Shown here piece after piece: positions 10,271 through 20,700 of a stretch of DNA of 64,000 bases; the first letter of the stretch is position 1, and the number at the start of each line of letters is the position of its first letter. The stretch is from Ypsolopha sequella (lineage: Eukaryota > Arthropoda > Insecta > Lepidoptera > Ypsolophidae). Where the stretch lies: assembly GCA_934047225.1 (NCBI GenBank), contig OW203992.1, positions 20,015,501 to 20,079,500 of the forward strand. The letters are read 5' to 3'. The notes beneath the pieces are model-generated. The model searched no databases. It saw nothing but the letters and a program-made list of their open reading frames with translations, and was not told the DNA's origin. A program made the position numbers and the translations under genes.

Positions 10271-10540
10271 TATACAAGGTGACACTAATTTATACAGTCA
10301 ATTCATACTGGAGACTGGGTAAGTGATCAGTATTACGGATCAATAAAATATTTGGCGCAAAAGGAAATAAAATTTGTAAGTGACTTTCCATTGTATTTAC
10401 TCGGAACTGGGAGCTTGCATAATTGTGTGGGGTACAGGAAAATATTATTTTCGAATTTCCCAATTTGATACCGACTATTGACCTAGTTTTCAGTACGAAT
10501 TTGGCTGCATAAATTAATGTCAACTTAAATAACAAACCCC
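10271..10540. repeat. Diverged relative of MITE family A
   Basis: It shares ACAAGGTGAC, AATTCATACTGGAGACT and GTAAGTGATCAGTAT with copies 1 and 2 on the left. A weak inverted arm (CAGTACGAATTTGG, TGTCAACT) lies on the right. It is much older than the other two. Confidence 0.55.
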
Positions 10541-10734
10541 TAACATGTACGAATTCTGTCAGGTGTACGTATATTTGATACCTCACCCGTATTTTTTCAT
10601 TGAGCTCAATCAGAAGAGGGTTTCTGAGTTTCATGCTATAAAATGTACAGGTAAAAGGACTATAAAAGGAATTTCCTGCATAGAGCATATAGATGAACAC
10701 GGCGCGTTTTTTTTACGCGCAGTTCTCGTTACGC

Positions 10735-11075
10735 CAGGACCACAGCTTCAGGCTTCTGGCGGCGCTTCTTGCTGCGCTTCCAGGCGGTTTTTGCGACGGG
10801 CTTTGCCCTGCCACGACACCCGTCGGCGCCTTCACGTATAGCGCCCTCGCGCGCTCAAAGCGCTCGACACTAGGTTCGTCCTGTGCGCTCGATCACTGTT
10901 TCAACCGCCCGCCTGTGCGGGGGCACAGCGCAAGTCACTCGAAGCCGGACAAGACGCGCGACCGGCGACCCATGGCCGTGACCTATACAACTTCATACAT
11001 TTGTTCTCTCCGCCGGCGCCGTCGCAAGAAGAACCGCTTAGCGCGCCTCTCGAAGCCTGAAGCTGTGGCTGACCA
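10735..11075. repeat. G+C-rich inverted-repeat element
   Basis: CCACAGCTTCAGGCTTC near 10739 is matched by its exact reverse complement near 11052. Inside, GGCGCTTCTTGC is roughly mirrored by GTCGCAAGAAGAACCGC. The interior is rich in CpG and arginine/alanine-type codons, which leaves all frames open (a frame of 207 codons crosses it) without a recognisable domain. It is probably a foldback element, though its position 600-1000 bp before the tetraspanin start means it could also act as regulatory DNA. Confidence 0.5.
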
Positions 11076-11150
11076 GTTAGGCTCATTTGTTGTTATGTGC
11101 GCGCGTCAGTCGCAGCCAGAAACCGTTTCGTTACAAATGCAACAGGGGCT

Positions 11151-11302
11151 CTACCGCGTGATTCTCATTTGTATCAACTTCAAGCAAATGCATGCGAAAT
11201 TCAACGCGTGCAAAAGAGATGGCATGTTAGGCGGGCGTCGTCGCACGCACGACAAATTTCAATATCAAATTGATGTTGATGAAAATGAGAATTACGCGGT
11301 AG
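11151..11302. repeat. MITE family B, copy 1
   Basis: The terminal inverted repeats are CTACCGCGTGATTCTCATTT and AATGAGAATTACGCGGTAG. The interior contains AAATGCATGCGAAATTCAAC and GGCGGGCGTCGTCGCACGCA. A second copy, in the opposite orientation, lies at 55347-55504. Confidence 0.85.
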
Positions 11303-11319
11303 GCCCCCGGGACTGAAAA

Positions 11320-11372
11320 CGCGGAGACAACGCGCGTTCGTGAAACGCGCTTTGTCTGCACGTATAAAATAC
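11320..11372 (+). promoter_or_regulatory. Candidate core promoter of the tetraspanin gene
   Basis: An imperfect hairpin, GACAACGCGCG and CGCGCTTTGTC, is followed by a TATA-like GTATAAAATACG. This lies about 340 bp before the tetraspanin ATG in CpG-rich DNA. No transcript evidence is available; the adjoining MITE makes a repeat origin possible. Confidence 0.25.
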
Positions 11373-11709
11373 GCCGCGTGCATAGGCTCTAAAACTCGAA
11401 AAATTGCTCTTATTTCTAGGAGAAATTTTTAGGTTTAGAACTTTCGCTCGTTTTAATTGCTGATGAAAATTTCTCTACCTCCTCTCCGAATTTCTTTAGA
11501 ATAACTTCAATTTCCTGCTATAGGGCCTCTCTCCTGGATGTTTATATTTACAAACAAAGAGCACCGACCGATGCAATCGCGCACGCGCCCTAGCCGCGGG
11601 ACCCGCCCGCCCCGCTCCATCAACTAACCGATCTTCAATGCTGACGACCAGTGCTTACTAGATTTTTATACGAAAATGATGGTGTTATTTCTCTAAATCA
11701 CCGGGAAAT

Positions 11710-14700
11710 ATGGGGAACCAATTTAAAAACGTGGCGGTCATTGCGTGCCTGAAGTCCTTTCTTTTCGTTTTCAATGTTGTTTTATGGGTAAGTCCAATTC
11801 TTAAAATACGTTTCTCTCTATACTTTGTAATATTTTCATGTATGGATATTATAATTGTTCTATAAGAATCCGGAAGAAATTGCGGCAGAAAACTGTTGCA
11901 TTTTTATACAAGCTTCTGGCCGGCATCATTGCAGGGAATCAAATGTAATCTCTACGAATCATTGTTGCAATATTTAAAAAAAATTAAATACTATATTAAA
12001 GTAAAATAAGTGGCCGTTCTAACTCGTATCGTATGTATGTACAAGTAAAAACACCGCCGCGGCATACAACAATATTGGATACAAAGTCGTACCTGTTGAT
12101 CCCCGGCAGCAATGTAGCGCTACTTAATAATCCTCAATTTTGTGATACGAGAATAAACAAACAGAGTACCGTGAAGTAGCTGGCAGCTGGCACTTAGCGC
12201 CTCAAGCTAGCACGAGCCGGGAGAAGTTCTAGATTGTGTGCTGATGTTGGACAACAAAACAGCCATGTTTACACAGAAACAGAAAGTTGGTGCTTCAAAA
12301 ATTTTTTGACAGTGAAAAATATTCAAATTGTAACTTGTTGGTGTCAGTATGTCTATCTGCTGCATAATTAGCTGACAGATTATGCTGTTTAGCAAGATCC
12401 AGAAAAACAGGAAAAATCTTCGACGGTGTCGCAATCCAAAATTGCGAATAAATGCGGGCGTACCTAGAATTATTAATTATTTGCTATGTAGGTTGGTAAT
12501 GTATCAAATGCAAATGTTCCAAAACTATAAGAATCACGAAAAGAAAAAAACTGCTAACAAACCATGAAAGGTCACACCTGAATTGGCGGAACCCATACAA
12601 TTTATAGGTTTCGCCACTTCAGTATTAAGTGGGTCATGAAGGGGCAGTGTGAAAATTACCGGGCCATGGCAGAATAATGTTTGGGAAACACTGGTCTACA
12701 CTCCATTGGCGGATACAGAGGGGACAACAAAAAACAAAACAGCAGGAATTTTATACATTTGTACCAAATTTTCGATTCGATTAGGGTGCACTTTCACACA
12801 GCACAGGTATAAGGTATAGATAGGTTTGCCAAAAGCCCCTAAAATCTTGCTTTTTTAAACTTCGTAATAAACCTTATCAGAATCATTGAACTCGATGTAC
12901 TAGCTTACTACCTCAGTGGTCAGAATGGCCCCCCAAAATCAAATCCTGGATCCGCCCTTGTACGCCTCACTTATTTATCGTATATCGTATCACTATTTAT
13001 GTTTATGTTCAGAGATCTTAGCATAAAATGAACATGGACATGATACTTCTCTAAACCTAAGTCCTAGTTACCCATGAGGGCTGGCACACTTTTATTATTT
13101 AGTTTAATTTGTCGTCGTGGTTCAGGGGTTTGAGCTTTTGTATCTTCGGAGTCCGCGCACATAATATGATTATATTATTGATACTTACAATATATTAATT
13201 ATATCGTAAGTACCTATCACTACAATATATTACGTATTAGTAAGTATTCAGTTTCGTAAAAGTACCACGTAAGGCGCCGGACACTCAGAACTATGTATTT
13301 GATAAGTTGATAACATACAAGAGATCACAGCCGTATGGAAGTTATTTACCTTGAAAATAGGTTCTTTGGATTTTGGGTAAACATATTATTTTTATGAGGA
13401 AATGTTTGTTTTTAGTTTTTTGGGAACATTTTATATTCCGGGGGAAAAAAATGCATCACAATCAAATTCCTAACTGCCCCAATTATTAGAGAAGATGTGA
13501 CACTCAAAGCAGGCATATGAACAAAAAAACCGGCCAAGTGCGAGTAGGACTCAGGCCCTGAGTAAGTTAATAGACTAAAATAATTTGAAAAAGAAGTACA
13601 AATTTTTCAGTATCTAAAAAAATTTATGAAACAAAATTGCTAAAAAACTTTTACAGTCTATGGTACTTGACATGAAGAACGTCATTTCGACATCGAGTAG
13701 AAAACTGATCTCTATGACGTTTCATTATTGTTTAAAATAGCGCGCTCGAACCGTCGCGTCGGTCGCTGTTATAACGTATGGTGGATGTACGAAGAAATAA
13801 CCGGTCAAGTGAGAGTAATTAAGTTGGTACAATTTACTAAATAATTAAATATTGGTAATTTTCAGTTTTTTCCTATACGTGTGGTATAAGACCTACCGGT
13901 GAACTAAATTTCAAGTTTCTAAGTCAACTGGAAGTGTCCTGTAGGTTTTCATTGTGAGCAAATTTGTATGAAATTGAATTATGTAAAGGGCAGGGCAAAA
14001 AAAACCCTTCGGTAATAATTATGCAAAGTTTTATAATCTAATTTAATAGCGGTTTACTGCACGATTTAATTATAAATTACCTTTGTAATATTTTTGTATC
14101 GAAAAAATTTAATGAACTTTTTTAAGGATTCTAAATATTTTGTCCCCCTAATCTCCTAGGTTCCTAATAATATCCATAATAGCTGCTAAAAAAAATTCAA
14201 GAAAAGAAAAAGTTTTATTTGGTCTTTTGACTTCTCACTAGAATTAGTACGGAACCCTAATTGTGCGAGTCTGACTCGCTCTTGGTTGGTTTTTTAGGGT
14301 TCCGTAGTCAACAACAAGGAACCCTTATAGTTTCGCCATGTCCGTCTGTCTGTCTGTCTGTCCGCGGCTTAGCTTAGAGACTATTAGTACAAGAAAGCTG
14401 TAATTGGCATAGGTATACATATTTATTACGCCAATAAAGTGGTACAGTAAAATTTTTAAAAAGATTTTTTTTAGGGTACCTCCTCTACAAGTAAAGTGGG
14501 GATGATTTTTTTTTTCTCGTTTATATCCTAGTATGGGGTGTCGTTAGATAGGTAATTTAAAAATATTGGGGGTGTGAGAAGACCATTTTTCAATCCAAGG
14601 TTCTGTTTGCAAAATATTAAGCTTAAAAGTGTTAATTTTTGTTAGAGTCAAGTGTCCCCCCCCCCCCCCCTGCCGGCGAAACGGTTGTATTTGGAGACGT

Positions 14701-17700
14701 GAAAAAATCGCGGCAGTAGTATACATAACGAAATTAAAAGGAAAACTATCACAGCTAAGTAGGCTTTACAACGAGTACAGATCGCGCCAACTTTTTAGTC
14801 CCCTCTAAACACGGGGCGATTCGCATCAGCAGGAACAAAATGTATGGGCCGTTCTTGAAAAGAGCAACTTCCGAGCGGACTAGAAGTTTTGGCGCGATCT
14901 GTATTATTATAGATAATGGTACGGAACCCTTCATGCGCGAGTCCGACTCGCACTTGGCCGGTTTTTCTAATAATCATATCAAATAATCAATTAATAATCA
15001 TATCAATTAACTAATAATCATACGGATCAACACTCCAAAAGAAACATGATAATAATACAATACACACAATTACTTCTTCACTTTCCCTTTTAACACTAAC
15101 GGTAAATTATAATTATTCGCGTGTTGTGTATTTTGATCAGTTTCCATTAAACCCGCTCTATTCCCATTGCCACCCAGTATGTAGACTTTAGCTTGTAAGA
15201 CAAATGATTATGCCGGCCTCAAACACATCTAACTTCAACATCTATCGCTTTCGCCTTCAAAAGTATCGTAACTTCCATTTCTTAATTTCAAAAAGTTTTT
15301 TTTTTCAGGGAATACACGACATTTTAGGACATGGTTTTCATTATTTTGGTATATAAATTAACCATTATTTTTTATGATGTTATAAAGAATGGTCGGTTAT
15401 GACGTTCCGTTGAAAACGGAACAGTCCCTTTTTTCAGTACTCCGTCCCGGTGTCTCCGAGGACAGCTTCGGGACGCGGAATTGTCCCGTTTTTAGGGTTC
15501 TTTATCCAAATGTTAACCAATGGGACCCTATTACTAAGACTCCGCTGTCCGTCTGTCACCAGGCTGTATCTCATGAACCGTGATAGTTGAAATTTTCCCA
15601 GATGTTGTATTTCTGTTGCCGCTATAACAACAAATACTAAATAACAGAATAAAATAAATATTTAAGGGGGCTCCCATACAACTGTTTTTTTTTTTGCCGT
15701 TTTTACCCTTCGTGCGCGAGTCCGACTCGCACTTGGCCGGTTTTTATTTGTGAATGTTATTCAAATTCAAATTCAAATTCAAATAGTTTATTTTGCAAAG
15801 CAGGTATAGATATATACACTTTTTACACGTCAAATTTAATCTAATAAAGAAAATATAAGTAATAGAATAATAAATGTACATGAACTAAATTAAAGGTTTA
15901 TTTAATTTATGTAGCAATATATTTACGATTAAAATGATAGGTAAAATATATATTATACAAGGTAAAATCCAATCAGCCGCCCGAACCCATACCGGAGACC
16001 CGGCCAGGGACCAGGAACAAGGTTCAGTGATCACCAACCGAGCCCCCAGCACGAATCCAGGCGGCCGACCAAATCCCATCCTATATACTACATACTAATA
16101 GGTTACATATATAAATACATGCCTACCTCCGCCCATTCGATTAGTCTTGCTAAGAAGAAGGGCAAGAAACTTAGCAAGATCATGTCTTTTTTTCAACATA
16201 AAACTTATACTATACAATATATGACTTATATCTACTTAAACCAAGGGATAAGAAAATACAAGACAGTAGGAATTCAGGTTAATGAAAAAAAGAAAAACAT
16301 ATATATCTTTGTCTACCTGTCTCATATAGTCCTTTTCCTTTTACAGTCTATAATCAATTAATGTTTACACCTTAGAGGAATCATAAGTTAAGAAATTATA
16401 CTATTTAATTAAATTATAACTTACTACGAGTATCATTATCACTGTAACACCATGCTTCACCATCATCCAAATATTCATTTATTTTATAATATGCCTTTTT
16501 CAATAGGCCCTGCTTAATATACAGTTTAAACTTATTCTCTGACAAAGTAAGGACCTCCTTTGGAAGTTTATTGTAAAATCTTATACCATGTCCTACAAAA
16601 GAGGTACTCACCTTAGCGAGTCTGATTTTTGGAAAAGCCAGTTTATGCTTATTTCTGGTCTCCTTACAATGTTGCTTACCAAGCCTTGGGAAAGACTCAA
16701 CATTTTTTCTGACATATCTAAGGACTTGGTAAATATATTCACAAGGAACCGTTAATATATTAATTTCTTTGAACTTTTGTCTTAATGAATCCCGGTGCTT
16801 CATATTATAAATAGCCCGAATTGCTCTCTTCTGCAAAACAAAGACTGCGTCTGTATCCGCGGCTCTACCCCATAACAGCATGCCGTATGACATAATGCTG
16901 TGAAAGTAACTAAAATAGACTAGTCTAGCAGTATCTACATCAGTAATTTGTCTTATGCGTCTAACAGCGTATGCGGCCGAACTAAGTCTACCACATAGGG
17001 CTTCTATGTGGGGACCCCACTGAAGACGAGAGTCTACCGTAATGCCTAAAAACTTTGTTTCGTCAACTAACTCCAGCTTGGACCCCTGCAAAAGCAAATT
17101 ACCATCCACTTGAATTACATTTGGTAACGTAAATTTTATACACTTTGTCTTTTTTGCGTTTAAAACTAAATTATTTACAGTAAACCAATCAAGCACCAGT
17201 GATAAAGTTGTATTCGCGCCGTCAAGGATATCTTTACGTCTATTAACTTTAAAAATAAGTGACGTGTCGTCTGCGAATAATACTATCTTCGTTAAGTACT
17301 ATGGAAGGTCATTTATGTAAATTAAAAACAGCAAGGGCCCTAATATGGAACCCTGCGGGACACCCATTTTAACTAATGCTCCACTTGATTTTACCCCGTT
17401 AATGTCTACCTTTTGAATACGATCACTAAGATATGACTTCAATAACGCCAAAGATTTGCCCCTCACTCCGTAGTGATCCAATTTACATAAGAGTGTTTCA
17501 TGATTAACGCAATCAAAGGCTTTCGAGAGGTCACAAAATACACCAAATGCATCTTGCTTTTCTTCCCAAGCATCAAAAATGTGCTTAACTAAAGCAACTC
17601 CTGCATCTGTGGTTGACATCCCTCTAGTGAATCCATATTGTTCACAGTGAAGTAACTTATTTAAATTAAAATGAAATAACAATTGATTAAAAACTATTTT

Positions 17701-20700
17701 TTCAAAAACCTTACTCAATACCGGTAAAACTGACACAGGTCTATAGTTTGAAGGGTCCCCGTGGTCGCCTGATTTAAAAAGGGGGATCAATTTACTAAAC
17801 TTCATTAAGTCAGGAAAGATACCATCATCTACACATTTATTAAAAATTAATGCCAAATAAGGAGCTATTAAATCAATAACAGAACTTATAACTTTCACAG
17901 ATAGGCCCCATAAGTCCTCGGTTTTTTTCAAGTTAAGCGATTTAAATGCTTTAATTACAGTTAATGAATTAATATGTTTAAAAGCAAATACAGAAAGACA
18001 CTGAGGTACGTTATGCTAACTAAGGCTATGTAACATTTGCGACATCAAAACTGCGCGAAAAATTCGAATGTCACTCAGCTTCCGTCACAGTGCGCTATTA
18101 TTTGAATTTGACTAATTCGTGCGCAAGAAAAAATTTCTATCTCCTCAAATATAAGTCTGAATTGTTTAGTCCAAATACTGATTGGAATATTTAAATGGAA
18201 AAAATATGGCAAAATCGTCTTTAATTTTCAAACTAAAAAACTAATTATGTTTATAGTGACCGTGTTTTAATATCTTGAATTTTAAAGTGTATGAGTAGGT
18301 ATATTGTTGTTTTTTTTTGTTGTGCTTCTAATTCTGTAGCCGATGACAATTTTATGACGATGTCCCGTTTTTGAGCAAAAATGAAAATGGTCACGTTAGT
18401 TATGACGCCATTTGAGAATTTTAAACATTGTACGGATTGTGAAGTGTGATTTTTTATAAAAAAGTGGTCTGTCTTTGTCTGTCTACTCATCTGTCAAATC
18501 AGTCGGCAGCAAATTTTTATAAATTTATCTTTAGATTACAAAGGACACATTTCTAAACAGCTATTTCTCAAGTGACGTCACACGAAGTTGCAGCTTTGTG
18601 TAAAAATATTCATCATCATGAGGTTGTTTAGACCACAAGTTCGAAAACACGGCTTATTAAACCTAAATCTCGAATAACATAATTAAATCTAAGCGAATTA
18701 GCTAGAAATTACGTCACATATCATTTTTAGCCAATCATGATACCTTTGAAAGCGACAGAGATTAATATAGAAGTTAATTAAGGCGCTAGGTGTCCGTAGC
18801 TAACAGGTCTGCTGCTGCTGGTGGTGGGGCTATGGACCGAGTTCGACCTGTACAAGTACCTGGAACTGTCGCCGGAGTTCTCGGGGACGGCGCCGCACGT
18901 GCTCATCCTGATCGCTGGACTCATCATCGTCATGGGCTCCGTCGCCTTCTCCTGCATCATCAAGGGGCAGCCGGTGTTGCTCTATGTTGTGAGTACCGTC
19001 TATAAGTACTGACTGACTGTCTGCTGGTGGTGGGGCTATGGACCGAGTTCGACCTGTACAAGTACCTGGAACTGTCGCCGGAGTTCTCGGGGACGGCGCC
19101 GCACGTGCTCATCCTGATCGCTGGACTCATCATCGTCATGGGCTCCGTCGCCTTCTCCTGCATCATCAAGGGGCAGCCGGTGTTGCTCTATGTTGTGAGT
19201 ACCGTCTATAAGTACTGACTGACTGTCTGCTGGTGGTGGGGCTATGGACCGAGCTCGACCTGTACAAGCACTTGGGGACGGCGCCGCACGTGCTCATCCT
19301 GATCGCTGAAGTCACCGTCGTCATGGGCTCCGTCGCCTTTTCCTGCATCATCAAGGGGCAGCCGGTTTCCTCTATGTTGTGAGTACCGTCAATAAGTACT
19401 GACTGTCTGCTGGTGGTGGGGCTATGGACCGAGTTCGACCTGTACAAGTACTTGGGGACGGCGCCGCTCGTACGCATCCTGATCGCTGGACTCATCGTCG
19501 TCATGGGCTCCGTCGCCTTCTCCTGCATCAATAAGGGGCAACCGGTGTTGCTCTATGTTGTGAGTACCGTCTATAGGTACTGACTGTCTGCTGTAGTAAA
19601 ATACTATTATTTCGAAGTCATTTTAGTAGTGTATCTTTAATTCGACCTCAAATCTTCAATTAACTGGACTTAAAAACTTTAATATTAGTATCAGAGCCGC
19701 ATTATGATAGAGTCGATGTGGAGGCCCCTGGGCAACAACGAAGTAGAGGCACCTTCTTTGATTCAAGATCGATCATATATCCGCTGTTACCATAAGTGCT
19801 CATATGTATTACTATAACAAAAAACTATACTAAGAATACCCACAATAACAATATCTTATTGTTATAATTCGTGTTTTTTGGCAATTGTGTGACAAAACTA
19901 GTTGAATAACAAGCTTTCCAAATTTTTATCCTTGTCACTCCAGTATAGTTCGCCATTTTGGCGCTTCGCATACAGTCCACTAAAATTAATATTTTTAATT
20001 TATTGGCGGAGCCACTATTGTGGGGGCCCTTCTCTTGCTGTAGCCCCGGTTGCCCTCCCTTAAATCCGGCCCTGATTAGTATGTATATGATTTCAGTACG
20101 GCGGTTTCCTCGCCTGCATCTTCATGATGCACGCCGGGGTGGGCATCTCGATCGTGGTCTTCAGAAACTCATTCGCTAAGGGCTTACACGACGGTCTCAC
20201 CCATAGTGTGGTCTCTTACGATGGACACAAAACAAACTTCGACTTCGCACAATCTACGGTAAGACGTTACAATCATTTGGGTAGATACCTAACCCTAGGG
20301 AAATCAACCATACATCTTTTCGCACTTTTTTCAAGTGTAGCAGATGGCTACTCTTGAAGCAGTTTCAGGCTCTACGTGTTCTCTCTAAAAATTAAAAGTT
20401 TGTATTTTCGAGATCCGTTTTGTTTTTTAATAAAATGTGTGTAAGCTTTTTCTTTTTTTCAATTTATTTTGTAGTTAATATTTATTGTAGTTACTTTAAT
20501 CTATACGTAATATGTGTTTCGTCATGCAGTATTACAAGGCTGAGCTGAAAATCGGCGGCTGTCTGCATGTGTGTCAGCTAGCTGTATGCCGAGCTTAGAC
20601 CTTTTTGTCTTTTCACTTATGTATCTATTGTACTTTGTATGTTAGCACATTTGTGAAGACAAATAAATTATGTTTTATTTATATACCATCAAAACACTTG

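Noticed and set aside
10290..10700. 136-codon minus-strand open frame
   Set aside because: Overlaps the diverged family A MITE and has no domain.
10693..11316. 207-codon plus-strand open frame
   Set aside because: It crosses a G+C-rich inverted repeat and a MITE; openness follows from composition, and both strands and several frames are open. No domain seen.
14656..14670. Run of 15 C as a possible structural signal
   Set aside because: A single homopolymer beside decayed repeats; slippage or sequencing noise explains it, and no partner structure is visible.
19021..19531. Extra tetraspanin exon copies as alternative exons
   Set aside because: They lack the acceptor and the first three codons of exon 2, and copy 3 is frameshifted. 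Treated as a tandem repeat unless transcripts show otherwise.
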